Assembly: GCF_002811475.1 (NCBI RefSeq)
Contig: NZ_NPDL01000008.1
Span: 192,646-256,645 of the forward strand
Direction of reading: 5' to 3'
From: Leptospira hartskeerlii
GTDB lineage: Bacteria > Spirochaetota > Leptospiria > Leptospirales > Leptospiraceae
Length of the DNA stretch: 64,000 bases
The translations under genes and the position numbers were made by a program. Below, in pieces: positions 55,342 through 64,000 of the stretch (its first letter is position 1; each line of letters opens with the position of its first letter). A model generated the notes under the pieces. It worked only from the letters and a program-made list of their open reading frames with translations. It ran no database searches and was not told the origin of the DNA.

Positions 55342-56517
55342 TCAGAAGTTCTCCTTTCCGGACATTAAATTCCTACCGATCACCATCTTATGGGTCTCGG
55401 TAGGACCGTCTGCGATCCTCGCGGCCCTAGCATCTCTATAAAATAATTCTAATTTAAGATAACGGCTAAAACCGTGAGACCCGCAGATCTGAATGGCCCT
55501 GTCTATACATTTGTTCAATGTTTCGCTCACCTGCCACTTCGCTAAAGAGACAGCCTGCCTTGCGTCTCCATTTTTGCGAAGAATGTCGGCTGCTTTTAAC
55601 GTAAGCAAAAATCCTGATTGTATCTCCAAAGCGGATTCAGCAAACATCCATTGGATACCTTGATGATCGGATAATTTTCCGCCGAACAATTCTCTTTTGA
55701 TTGCGTATTCTCTTGCGATTTCCATGGATCTTCTTGCAAGCCCGATCCATCTCATACAATGTGTGAGCCTTGCAGGTCCTAGTCTTTCTTGGGAAAGTCT
55801 AAATCCTTCTCCAATTTTTCCCAATACTTGGGACTCATGCACTTTTACGTTTTCGAATTTTAATTCACAATGTCCACCGGGACCATGTGAACCTAAAACT
55901 CCGATCTCCTGCACCATCGTATATCCGGGAGCATCCGTCGGAACTAAGAACATAGAAGTCCGTCTGAAACTATCGTTTACCTTGGACATTACAATCAAGA
56001 ATGAAGCTCCATTCGCTCCGGTGCAGTACCATTTATGACCGTTCAAAATATAATGGTCCCCATCCTTCTCCGCGTTAGTCGAAAGAGTACTAGGATCCGA
56101 CCCCGCACCGGGAGGAGGTTCAGTCATTGCAAACCCGGAGCGGATCTTTCCCTCCACAAGAGGATGATAATACTTCTTCTTTTGTTCTGCGTTTGCAGCT
56201 AAGTGAAGAAGGTGCATATTTCCTTCGTCCGGCGCATCACAATTACAGAGATAAGGAGCTATCGGAGAACGCCCTAACTCGCTGAATACAAGCGCAGTTC
56301 CAACCATGTCCAGACCTAAACCACCTTCCGACTTGGGAAGATGCGCTGTCCATAAGCCTCTTTTTTTGGCTTCTTCTCTTAACTTTTGAACGATCGGTTC
56401 AGGCATCCTGCCATGGTCGTAATCGTAATGATCTTCTGCAGGGATGGCGACTTCGTCCACGAATGCCTTTGCTTTTGCCCTGACCTCGTCTAGTTCTTTT
56501 GGTATGGATAAATCCAT
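55342..56517 (-). CDS. Acyl-CoA dehydrogenase, ACAD10/11-like
   Basis: Flavoenzyme of 391 residues. Motifs: [17 protein letters not shown] for the FAD/substrate loop, [45 protein letters not shown], and the C-terminal [10 protein letters not shown], which is typical of the ACAD10/11 group rather than straight-chain dehydrogenases. It is encoded two bases before the APH-type kinase gene. Expected either to dehydrogenate or, as in the 4-hydroxyacid route, to eliminate phosphate from a phosphoacyl-CoA. Confidence 0.92.
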   Translation of the reverse strand: MDLSIPKELDEVRAKAKAFVDEVAIPAEDHYDYDHGRMPEPIVQKLREEAKKRGLWTAHLPKSEGGLGLDMVGTALVFSELGRSPIAPYLCNCDAPDEGNMHLLHLAANAEQKKKYYHPLVEGKIRSGFAMTEPPPGAGSDPSTLSTNAEKDGDHYILNGHKWYCTGANGASFLIVMSKVNDSFRRTSMFLVPTDAPGYTMVQEIGVLGSHGPGGHCELKFENVKVHESQVLGKIGEGFRLSQERLGPARLTHCMRWIGLARRSMEIAREYAIKRELFGGKLSDHQGIQWMFAESALEIQSGFLLTLKAADILRKNGDARQAVSLAKWQVSETLNKCIDRAIQICGSHGFSRYLKLELFYRDARAARIADGPTETHKMVIGRNLMSGKENF

Positions 56518-56538
56518 GATATATTCAATTTTCCTTAT

Positions 56539-57627
56539 TTATTCTTTTATTAATTCGGGAGGGAGTTTAAATTTTCCAATTCTATCGTTATGAAGACTTC
56601 CAAGATAGATATACTCCCCTTTTCTTTTTACGGAGGTAATCTCTTTTAAATGTTTTCCCTTAGGCTCTTGGAAACTTGCTTCTACAATTCCGTCTTCGTC
56701 CAAAATCACCGCGAAACCGTACGGCTGAGGCTTAGGCCAAAGAAATTTAGGTAATTTAGCAACCAGAGATTTTGTCCAAGGACGCGGATGTAAGATCTTA
56801 TCCACCATATTATTACGAACGGTAAATAACGCTAGATAGAAGTGACCTTTTCTATCCGAGGAAATATTGTCGGGAAAACCGGGAAGATTCTCTGCCCAGA
56901 TCTCGCTTGTTCCTGCTTTAGGTCCTTTGATCCAATACCTATGGATCCTATATTTATAAGTTTCGTTTAATACTAGAAAATCTTCGTTTTTGGAAAGCGC
57001 CACACCGTTCGGGAAAAAAAGGTCCTTCATAAGAGTAGTGGTCTTTTTTGTATGAGGATCGTATTTTAATAAGCGACCATGAGGAACTGACTCCATTAGA
57101 TCATACAAATATTCTGCTGAGCCGTATTTATCGCTCGCATCTGAAAAATAGACAGTCCCGTCTTTAGCGACATCCAAATCATCCGTAAATTTGAAAGGAA
57201 CACCTTCCGATTCAGTGCTCAAAACTTCTACCTTTCCATCTTTGCCGATCTTTAATAGTCCTTTGATCGCATCCGCAACTACAATGGAACCATCTCCTAA
57301 TAATTTCATCCCAAGAGGTCGCCCTCCCGTGAATGCGTGTGCTTTCATCTCTCCGTCTTTGGAGATAAGATACACTTTACCATCTTCACTCGCGGAGTAG
57401 ATATTACCTTCGTCATCGGGTTCGATATCTTCCGGACCATGTATCTTTCCGAGCGCGATTAGCTCTGCGGATTCCAAAGCTTTGTTTTCTTGGAAGGCAC
57501 CGATCAAACCTGTATCGACAGGAGGTTGGTAGGCGATCGGTTGAATAGGAGAAGGTTTGAGTGCAAAACCTATTATGAAAATAGTAATGAACGCTGCAGA
57601 GAGCAGGAGGATTTTTTTCGTGTTCAC
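56539..57627 (-). CDS. Strictosidine synthase/SMP-30-like beta-propeller protein
   Basis: A protein of 362 residues starting at GTG 57627, where GGAGGG lies five bases upstream; the frame is open for 44 more codons but has no better start. An N-terminal anchor or signal helix (about 5-25) is followed by a six-bladed propeller with LGKIHGPEDIEPDDEGNIY, FTDDLDVAKDGTVYFSDAS, and FFPNGVALSKNEDFLVLNET. The Asp/Asn pattern resembles calcium-dependent lactonases of the paraoxonase/APMAP group. It leads the operon with the acyl-CoA dehydrogenase and kinase. Lactonase activity is inferred. Confidence 0.82.
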   Translation of the reverse strand: MNTKKILLLSAAFITIFIIGFALKPSPIQPIAYQPPVDTGLIGAFQENKALESAELIALGKIHGPEDIEPDDEGNIYSASEDGKVYLISKDGEMKAHAFTGGRPLGMKLLGDGSIVVADAIKGLLKIGKDGKVEVLSTESEGVPFKFTDDLDVAKDGTVYFSDASDKYGSAEYLYDLMESVPHGRLLKYDPHTKKTTTLMKDLFFPNGVALSKNEDFLVLNETYKYRIHRYWIKGPKAGTSEIWAENLPGFPDNISSDRKGHFYLALFTVRNNMVDKILHPRPWTKSLVAKLPKFLWPKPQPYGFAVILDEDGIVEASFQEPKGKHLKEITSVKRKGEYIYLGSLHNDRIGKFKLPPELIKE

Positions 57628-57791
57628 GATTCCCTCCTTAGGGAAAACGAATGAGACGCTACTTACGAAGGTCGGGCAGTCAACGTAAAATTCTGAGGTT
57701 CCCACCTTCTTACCAGAATAATTGATTGCGGCTCCCAACCAATCGCCGATATCGTACATGAGGACGAAAAACTTTTCCAGTCCGTTTTGGC

Positions 57792-58424
57792 ATGAAGATC
57801 TCAGAAGATATGGTAAACAAACACGGCCTCCGCTTTAAGGAATCCGCTGTTATTTTCGATGAGAACGAACCTGCCGATCAAATGTATCTGATCCTTTCAG
57901 GAAAAGTGGGAATCCATAAAAAAGTAAAAGAAGCATTCAAACTTCTAATAGAACTGAAAGAAGGGGATATGTTCGGTGAGATGGCGCTGGTAGATCGCAA
58001 ACCAAGAAGCGCAAGAGCCATCGCAAAAACCGACGTATTATTATTTGCGATCACCGAGAGCGTATTCTATAACCTAATCCAAACCAACCCTTCTTTCTCT
58101 TTAAAGATGGTAAAAATGCTTTCTTCCAGATTAAGAGAGACCAACCAAACCATAGCTAGTCTTTTAAAAGGAGACAGAAAGAATATTGTTACTTCCGCAC
58201 TTGTCACTTTCGCACAAACGAGAGGGGAACAAGAAGATGGGCAATACAAGGTACATTTGGCTGCGTTTATGAAATGGGCAATCTTAAGAGTTGGATTGGA
58301 ACATACGGACTTGGTATCCGCGATCAATCTTTTAGTGAAAGACAAGATGGTCGAACAACCTAAAAACGATCCCAGCCATATATTGATACGGGATACGTTT
58401 TTTAAATACACATTGGACCAGTAA
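57792..58424 (+). CDS. Cyclic nucleotide-binding domain protein
   Basis: A cytosolic protein of 210 residues. Residues about 10-125 form a cNMP-binding barrel: [21 protein letters not shown], then the phosphate-binding cassette [19 protein letters not shown] with the conserved Glu and Arg. The C-terminal part (about 130-210) is helical and may be a divergent winged helix, but no clear helix-turn-helix motif is seen. It may respond to cAMP or cGMP. It is divergent from the propeller gene and may regulate the adjacent operon. Confidence 0.85.
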   Translation: MKISEDMVNKHGLRFKESAVIFDENEPADQMYLILSGKVGIHKKVKEAFKLLIELKEGDMFGEMALVDRKPRSARAIAKTDVLLFAITESVFYNLIQTNPSFSLKMVKMLSSRLRETNQTIASLLKGDRKNIVTSALVTFAQTRGEQEDGQYKVHLAAFMKWAILRVGLEHTDLVSAINLLVKDKMVEQPKNDPSHILIRDTFFKYTLDQ

Positions 58425-58427
58425 TTC

Positions 58428-59624
58428 TTGGCTGAACAAAGCTCACCGGCCAAACAAAGCAGGCTGGACTATTTAGACAACCTCAGATCGTTTGCCTTAT
58501 TATTAGGATTAGCGTTCCATGTGGCGATCGTGTATGCCGCAATCATCATATATCCATTACGAAATAATGATAGATCAATAGCATTTGATGTGTTCGGAGA
58601 GTGGGTGCATCTTTTTAGAATGCCCATGTTCTTCGTTCTTTCCGGATACTTTACTGAAAAAATTTATCTTTCTAAAACGTTAAAAGAATTCTTAAGACTA
58701 AGAGCATTAAGGATCATTCTTCCTCTGATCCCAGGGATCATATTATTCGCACCGATGCAATACTATGTAAACGCATTGCAAGAAGGTTATCAAGAAAACT
58801 ATTTCAAGTTTTTATGGGAAGAATTCTTACTCAAGAATCCGGCTCCTTCTCACCTTTGGTTCATACTATATTTAGCATTATATACATTTTTGTATTTGGG
58901 TGTCCGCCCGGCAACCTCTAGGATCGGAGCACTCATACTTCCTTCTTCCAGATATGGAGAAGAAGGATCCCGAAAAAGATCCAGCGTAAAATGGGAAACG
59001 TTATTAATCGCAGGGATTTGGTGTACGATTTGGACCTGTGGAATTAATTACTTTTTTCTAAAGGACGAAAAATATTTTAATATAGAACCGGTGCAGTTCA
59101 TCTACGATTTCAGCTTTTTCTTATTCGGAAGTTTTTTGATCGGAAAAGAAAATACGATCATAAAAGGAAAAACGGATCTTTTCGAGATCATTCTACTCGG
59201 GTCTTTATCTCTTATATTTTTCGGACTATTTTATTGGGTGAGCACAATCGATCCATACTGGTCTTATTTCGGATATACCGGGTTTGGAATGAGAATACTT
59301 CATATTTTTCTAAAATGTTTGGGCGGATGGATCTGGATCGCATTTTTCATCCGACTCTTCCAACTCTTCTTTAACAAATCGGGGAAACTCAGTTCTTATT
59401 TAAGAGAATCCAGTTTGCCTGTATATCTCATCCACCATCCAATTTCTCTCGGGATAGGATTTTTGGTCGTAAGCACAAGCCTTTCTATCTGGATCAAATT
59501 TTCACTTCATATCATTTTGGTATATGCTCTCACCTTCTTAGTGTATCATTTGATCATCCGAGATTCCAACTTCTGGCTGACTGTCCTTGGAAATAAAGGG
59601 ATCAGTTTTAAGAGAAATAAATAA
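58428..59624 (+). CDS. Acyltransferase-3 family membrane protein
   Basis: Membrane protein of 398 residues with about ten helices. The N-terminus has RLDYLDNLRSFALLLGLAFHV, where the His of the acyltransferase-3 fold lies, and RMPMFFVLSGYF follows. The C-terminal helices have SSYLRESSLPVYLIHHP. Such enzymes O-acylate glycans or periplasmic glucans (OPG-C type). It starts at TTG 58428, four bases after the previous stop, without a good ribosome binding site; translation coupling is likely. Confidence 0.85.
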   Translation: MAEQSSPAKQSRLDYLDNLRSFALLLGLAFHVAIVYAAIIIYPLRNNDRSIAFDVFGEWVHLFRMPMFFVLSGYFTEKIYLSKTLKEFLRLRALRIILPLIPGIILFAPMQYYVNALQEGYQENYFKFLWEEFLLKNPAPSHLWFILYLALYTFLYLGVRPATSRIGALILPSSRYGEEGSRKRSSVKWETLLIAGIWCTIWTCGINYFFLKDEKYFNIEPVQFIYDFSFFLFGSFLIGKENTIIKGKTDLFEIILLGSLSLIFFGLFYWVSTIDPYWSYFGYTGFGMRILHIFLKCLGGWIWIAFFIRLFQLFFNKSGKLSSYLRESSLPVYLIHHPISLGIGFLVVSTSLSIWIKFSLHIILVYALTFLVYHLIIRDSNFWLTVLGNKGISFKRNK

Positions 59625-59770
59625 TTCGCATATTCTTATTATAGAAAACCGGTTCCACCGAACTCCTTCGGTTTCTACGTAAAAGATAAACCCAACCTAG
59701 TAATCCTACGAATAGAAATTTATTTACTTAGGGGTCATAATTTTCCCAAAAAAAGGCAAGGAAATCAATC

Positions 59771-60757
59771 ATGACCCCTAATCGAAAAGCTTGGATCTAT
59801 ATTCTTTTATTCTACACGATCGGTCTGGTAGGTTGTAAAAAGGATAATAGCAGTACGGATCCTTTAATGTATATGATCTTACTCAATAATCTTCCTGTTG
59901 CAGATATCGTATTCGAAAAGGGCTTTCCTGGCTCGGACAATACTCTTACTACAAATAATTTTACGGGAGTGGCGGGCGATTATACAATCACAATCGGAGG
60001 AGAGGCAGCCACTGGGATCAATCTCCCCGGAGATGGAAGTTTAGAATTTATCATGCCTGCCATTTCAGGGATCGCTGAGAACACCACTCTTCCTATGGTA
60101 ATCACCAAAAATGGTAATCCATTCCTTTCAAAAACGGTAAGATACAGACCGATTATAGATATTACCTTAGGAGCGCCTAACAGTTACAGCAGACTTGTCA
60201 GCGCTGCAGATCAAAACAGCTATCTCAGTATTACGTTAGGAAGTACAGGAGACGTTCTATTCAATATCTTCGGATATTTCGGAGCCAACCTGAATTTATA
60301 CTATTACAGCAGTCCGACCGGCTCCAAAACTACAATTGTAGAAAACGGAAAAGCAGGGGCCCAATTCAAAAAGGCGAATCTAACAAGCGGAACTTATATT
60401 ATAGAAGTTAAATATTCAAGCGGTGCATTTCCTGCGAGTTACAGAACAAATATTGCAAACGGCCAGATCCAGGCGACTTCAGTCTCCAACCAAATGGACT
60501 ACGCCAGATGTTACGATACCTTGGCAGGCGGAACTACATATGTAGGGGCTTCAAACGATTGTAACGGTTTAAACGGAGGCACATATACTCGTAGCGGAAG
60601 ATGCACTTACCCTACAGACAACGGAATTACGACCAGAAGTTATTATACTAGCGGAACTGGGTTTGGCGGCTTCGACCCTTGGTATGCAGAAACCACATGC
60701 ACCCAGCCCGGTTACGGATCTTATAATGAATCCGAAGCTATCTACGAGTTCAATTAA
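59771..60757 (+). CDS. Lipoprotein, hypothetical
   Basis: Lipoprotein (lipobox GLVGC near residue 22, then KKD) of 328 residues. The mature part is Gly/Ser/Thr/Asn/Tyr-rich and appears all-beta: two beta-sandwich-like units at about 45-150 and 150-240, then a tail with four Cys (CYDTLAGG, SNDCNG, GRCTY, TTCTQ). No family recognised. It might be a surface-exposed lipoprotein. Confidence 0.7.
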   Translation: MTPNRKAWIYILLFYTIGLVGCKKDNSSTDPLMYMILLNNLPVADIVFEKGFPGSDNTLTTNNFTGVAGDYTITIGGEAATGINLPGDGSLEFIMPAISGIAENTTLPMVITKNGNPFLSKTVRYRPIIDITLGAPNSYSRLVSAADQNSYLSITLGSTGDVLFNIFGYFGANLNLYYYSSPTGSKTTIVENGKAGAQFKKANLTSGTYIIEVKYSSGAFPASYRTNIANGQIQATSVSNQMDYARCYDTLAGGTTYVGASNDCNGLNGGTYTRSGRCTYPTDNGITTRSYYTSGTGFGGFDPWYAETTCTQPGYGSYNESEAIYEFN

Positions 60758-60818
60758 GAAGAAGTCCTTCAGGATTTTATAATATTTCCGCGGGTTCAGA
60801 AAATTTTAAGGATTGCCA

Positions 60819-61502
60819 TTGGCTCTACATTCTCTAAAATCCGAGAAAATGTCCGTCCGAACCCGTCCTAAAATATTCTTAATAGACGATCATCCCATTG
60901 TTCGTTCCGGATTGGAATCCGAGATCAAGGCCTCCGGGGATTATGAATATTGCGGTTCTGCCTCTTCCATAAGAGAAGGTACCAAAATGATGAGCTTTGC
61001 CAGGCCGGACCTTCTGATCTGCGATGTTTCCCTACAAGATGAAAATGGGATCAGAGAGCTGGATTCTATCCGTAAAAAATTCCCAGAGATGAAGATCGTA
61101 TTTTTGACGATGCATAGGGATTGGTCCTATCTGCAAGAAGCAATCTCTGCAGGCGCAGATGGTTATATCCTAAAAAGCGATTCTATGGAATCTATTATGG
61201 CTTCCATTAAAAAAGTATTAAATAGGGGCAAAGTATTTCCTGGAGAGATCGCAAACTTCAGCTACGACGAAAAACATATCAGAGAAGTAGCCGAGATCGT
61301 TAAAAAACTTACCAAAAGAGAAAGCCAAGTCTTGAACTTTTTGTCCAAGGGAAAATTAAACAGGGAAATCGCAGAAGAATTAAAACTCAGCGTTAGAACT
61401 GTCGAAGCTCATAGAGCATCCATATTCAAAAAATTAGAAGTGGATAATATGGTAGAATTGACTAGAATTTTAGTCCAACTCAAATCCTTAGATCCAAATT
61501 AA
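60819..61502 (+). CDS. LuxR/NarL-family response regulator
   Basis: A protein of 227 residues from TTG 60819, with AAGGA six bases upstream; ATG 60849 is an alternative that would start ten residues later. The receiver has the acidic pair IDDHP, phosphoacceptor Asp in LICDVSL, Thr in FLTMH, and Lys in ILKSD. The C-terminal LuxR helix-turn-helix reads TKRESQVLNFLSKGK, NREIAEELKLSVRTVEAHR. It is convergent with the 7TM-DISM kinase gene and overlaps its stop by four bases, which suggests they form a pair. Confidence 0.93.
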   Translation: MALHSLKSEKMSVRTRPKIFLIDDHPIVRSGLESEIKASGDYEYCGSASSIREGTKMMSFARPDLLICDVSLQDENGIRELDSIRKKFPEMKIVFLTMHRDWSYLQEAISAGADGYILKSDSMESIMASIKKVLNRGKVFPGEIANFSYDEKHIREVAEIVKKLTKRESQVLNFLSKGKLNREIAEELKLSVRTVEAHRASIFKKLEVDNMVELTRILVQLKSLDPN

Positions 61503-63829
61503 GAACGAAGTAATATAGTAAACCTGGTCCCCTTCCCTTCTTCGGAAGAAACTAGTATCTCTCCTCCATGAGCGGATACGATTTTACGGATAATAGAAAG
61601 CCCGAGTCCTGTTCCATACGGTTTTTTACTCCCGAATCCTGAATCGAAAATATATTTTTCCATATCCTTGCTGAAACCTTCTCCATTATCTTCGAAGATC
61701 AGATAAGTAACATCCTCCTCTTTTTCAACCCGAATCGAAAAGATCCCTTTTTCATCAGTAGCTTCCGCAGCATTTTTAGCCAGATTAAATATCAATCTCC
61801 TAATACGTAAAGGATCTAGACGAATGCTTCCTTTTGCATTAATCTTAAAGATCAGTTTCATCTTAGTAGATTGAAAAAAAGTTCCCAGGTCCTCGAAAAT
61901 TTCCTTAAAGTAGGTTTTAATATCCACATTCTGCAGATCCAAGATAATCCGATTTTTAGAAAAATCTAATATATCTAAGGTAAGATTCGTAAGTGCATCC
62001 ACCTCCTTCTCCGCCTGAAATAGAAGACCGGCTTTAGATTTCCCTTTTCGGGACCCGATATTTTTCAGATTTTGACGGATCATCGCGATCGGATGCCCCA
62101 AATCATGAACGATCTCAGCAGAAAGTTCTCCGATCATCGCAAGCTTTTCTCTATCCTGCCTCGCAATATTACGCACTGAAAACGCAAGTGCATCAGCAAT
62201 TCCCCTCACCCAATCGACTTGAGAATCATCCGAATACCTTTCGAAAGGAAGATCAAAGATCAATTTATAGAGTTGCTCATCTTGAACGGATACAATCAGC
62301 CTGTTATTTTGGATCATAGGCTCAGCAAGAGAAGAAGGGTCCAAACCTAAAAGGTCCTGCACATCATACTTATAAACTTCGACGGTTTCCAAATCTCCTA
62401 AAGAAGAGATGGAGTATCTTTTCCAAACCGATGAATTCGGTTCTTCTAAATATACGTAAACGGTTTGTTCCTTTCCGCTTTCATGCAGGATCTTTAAGGC
62501 AGTATCCGCAGCCTTATCATAAGAAGAAGATTGCATGATCTCTCTAGTGGAGAACACAAGAGATTTCATTTTGGTTCCCAACGTATCTGAACGTTGGAAT
62601 GCTTCTGAGAAAATTTTAGAGATCAGAATGGAATATCCAAGTATAAGTGCAACTTCTCCGTATTGGATCAGATAGGTACCCTTCCAAAATCCCAAAAAGA
62701 GCATAATATCGTTCAAGGTAGCTAAACTGATCACCACATAACCAGCAAATAGAATGGGCCCTCCTTCTATCCTTCTTTTCAAACCGATTGCGAGTAGGAC
62801 CAACCAAATTGGCATAGTGACCAAAGGCATATATAATGCGATGGGAAGAAGTGTGAGAGTATAATATGCATTCGGAAAAAATAATACGATAAAGACTGCA
62901 ATATAATAAGGAATACAGATATAGTGACCAAACCTTCTCCAAAAATCGGTCTTACAGTATCTATACAAGAACGCGTACAAAGTCGGCCCGGAAGCATACA
63001 CACTGATATATTCTAAACGATTGGGCAATTCCCAAGAAATTCCCTGCAAAAATTCGTAAGCTAACCTGGAATCACCGTTTGTCAAAGAACGGATCATGAT
63101 CAGAAAACAATGAAATGCAAATAATATATGAGCGGATTCGTTCCTTCTGAAAAAATAAAAGAATACATTATAAAAAGACATTGTGGCCGCAATTAATACC
63201 AAGGCCCATTCCAAGTCTCTTCGCCTTTGTACATTCTTCAGAACATTTTCCAATTCTCCCAACTGAATGGAATTCCAAACTCCTCCCCATCTGTTTTGAA
63301 AATTGGAAACATGAAATACCAACTCCAAATTTTCCGAATCGGAAACTAAAGAAATTTTTAATTCATACTTTGCTCTTGCGTCTTCTTTCGATTTTCCGAT
63401 CTCTCCCACGCTTGCTATCTTCTTTCCATTTGCATAAAGTATATAAGAAGTTCCAAGGTCAGGAATTTTGAGAGCTAGGTTTTGTTTTCTTTCTCCCAAC
63501 TTAATTTTAAGTCGGTAGGTAGCGTAGCCATGGCCAGAGGAATTTTGATCTTTTGAAAATCCTTCCGACCAAACGGAAGGAACTGTTACAAACTTTCTTT
63601 TGGATTTGAATTTTGGATCCGAGAAGTCACCTGATGAAATAAATTCTTCCCAATAAAATTCCCATTCTCCATCCAAAGGGACGATCTTACCGTCTTCGAA
63701 AGAATGTTTACTTAAATCTAGAATTCCATTCTTCGCAGAAGAATGTTCCAAGCCCGATCCGATGAGACCACAGCTAGAAAGAAAGGAAGAGATTAGGAGG
63801 GCAAAGAAGGTTGTTTTTCCGAATCTCAC
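61499..63829 (-). CDS. 7TM-DISM histidine kinase
   Basis: Sensor kinase of 776 residues. A lipoprotein-like signal (LSSC near residue 20) precedes a periplasmic beta domain (about 35-190) with LDGEWEFYWEEFIS, the DISM extracellular pattern. Seven helices follow (about 200-405), then a GAF-like or linker part, an H-box AEIVHDLGHPIAM, and a C-terminal HATPase with FNLAKNAAEA, FEDNGEGFS and GSKKPYGTGLGLSII. It probably senses a periplasmic ligand. Its likely partner is the convergent LuxR-type regulator. Confidence 0.9.
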   Translation of the reverse strand: MRFGKTTFFALLISSFLSSCGLIGSGLEHSSAKNGILDLSKHSFEDGKIVPLDGEWEFYWEEFISSGDFSDPKFKSKRKFVTVPSVWSEGFSKDQNSSGHGYATYRLKIKLGERKQNLALKIPDLGTSYILYANGKKIASVGEIGKSKEDARAKYELKISLVSDSENLELVFHVSNFQNRWGGVWNSIQLGELENVLKNVQRRRDLEWALVLIAATMSFYNVFFYFFRRNESAHILFAFHCFLIMIRSLTNGDSRLAYEFLQGISWELPNRLEYISVYASGPTLYAFLYRYCKTDFWRRFGHYICIPYYIAVFIVLFFPNAYYTLTLLPIALYMPLVTMPIWLVLLAIGLKRRIEGGPILFAGYVVISLATLNDIMLFLGFWKGTYLIQYGEVALILGYSILISKIFSEAFQRSDTLGTKMKSLVFSTREIMQSSSYDKAADTALKILHESGKEQTVYVYLEEPNSSVWKRYSISSLGDLETVEVYKYDVQDLLGLDPSSLAEPMIQNNRLIVSVQDEQLYKLIFDLPFERYSDDSQVDWVRGIADALAFSVRNIARQDREKLAMIGELSAEIVHDLGHPIAMIRQNLKNIGSRKGKSKAGLLFQAEKEVDALTNLTLDILDFSKNRIILDLQNVDIKTYFKEIFEDLGTFFQSTKMKLIFKINAKGSIRLDPLRIRRLIFNLAKNAAEATDEKGIFSIRVEKEEDVTYLIFEDNGEGFSKDMEKYIFDSGFGSKKPYGTGLGLSIIRKIVSAHGGEILVSSEEGKGTRFTILLRS

Positions 63830-63933
63830 GCGGCAAATCTAAGTGGAATCTTGAAATCCGTAAATGCAAAACCTGTCTGTTATTCTAAAAATCCCTTGCC
63901 AGAGAATCTCGAATAAAAATCATGTCTTTTACC

Positions 63934-64000
63934 GGGCCTGATAAGACTTGAACTTATGACCCCGCGCTTATCAAGCGCGTGCTCTAACCAACTGAGCTAC
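63934..64000 (-). tRNA. tRNA-Ile (anticodon GAU), 5' end outside window
   Basis: Read on the minus strand, the sequence gives the D-arm AGCTCAGTTGGTTAGAGC, an anticodon arm with loop CTTGATAAG (anticodon GAT), the variable loop, TTCAAGT of the T-loop, and 3' acceptor CAGGCCC. The six first bases of the acceptor are cut off by the window. No CCA is encoded next to the acceptor, and the base after CAGGCCC reads G. Confidence 0.92.

Noticed and set aside
1..64000. CRISPR array, prophage, integrase or complete insertion sequence
   Set aside because: No regularly spaced direct repeats, transposase motifs, phage structural genes or integrase were seen in either strand.

Overview
The window looks like a chromosomal segment of a Leptospira species. 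The protein families fit: LptG, MiaB, NusB-RibH and Lon of spirochaete type, many lipoproteins with short Ser/Gly-rich lipoboxes, TPR/NHL/HEAT proteins, a 7TM-DISM histidine kinase, and several degenerate-J-domain and coiled-coil proteins. Base composition is moderate for the genus (my impression is around 40% GC, not counted), which would fit an intermediate or saprophytic clade better than L. interrogans. This is inference. I see no prophage, integrase, intact insertion sequence, CRISPR array or rRNA; a partial tRNA-Ile(GAU) closes the right edge.

Layout. 1-2085: end of an MFS transporter followed directly by the methionine-salvage enolase-phosphatase MtnC. 2136-5131: a two-gene ABC exporter divergent from a TPR protein. 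5132-8096: a DUF4015-type hydrolase and an HDAC-family deacetylase, flanked by two copies of a composite palindromic repeat. 8097-12151: a translationally coupled TPR-NHL-VWA/TPR pair. 12187-15592: a probable metal-uptake operon (small His/Cys protein, TonB receptor, Cys-rich lipoprotein) with a Fur-family-like operator. 15594-17812: MgsA, a TPR-like exported protein and a receiver-like coiled-coil protein. 17886-21001: miaB-lptG operon. 21115-22372: J-like membrane protein overlapping a Cys-cluster protein. 22407-27383 (minus): ribH-nusB-TPR-HEAT-lipoprotein operon. 27431-30381: lipoprotein, coiled-coil protein and a two-domain amidase lipoprotein.

30362-34201: a membrane AraC-type regulator divergent from a large dihaem cytochrome c lipoprotein. 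34308-38624 (minus): dps with a PerR-like box, a DegT-type aminotransferase, and lon. 38884-41905: tandem pectinacetylesterase/Notum-like lipoproteins. 41910-43424: macro-domain protein and TPMT. 43513-48882: exported protein, chemoreceptor, membrane protein, zinc alcohol dehydrogenase. 49079-50901: thioesterase, MAPEG and GST genes. 50969-57627 (minus): a sensor kinase behind a tight five-gene operon (strictosidine-synthase-like beta-propeller, acyl-CoA dehydrogenase, APH-type kinase, DUF6285, histidine phosphatase) that resembles a split ACAD10/11 system for hydroxy-acid catabolism. 57792-63829: cyclic-nucleotide-binding protein, acyltransferase, lipoprotein, and a LuxR-type regulator convergent with a 7TM-DISM kinase.

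Most of the window is ordinary chromosome. The items most worth following up are the composite repeat, the putative lactone/4-hydroxy-acid operon, the metal-regulated TonB operon, the PerR-type box before dps, a hairpin that may hide the chemoreceptor ribosome binding site, and three genes whose starts or existence are easy to miss (a CTG start at 24437, a 55-residue ORF at 28231-28398, and a 58-residue ORF at 12187-12363).
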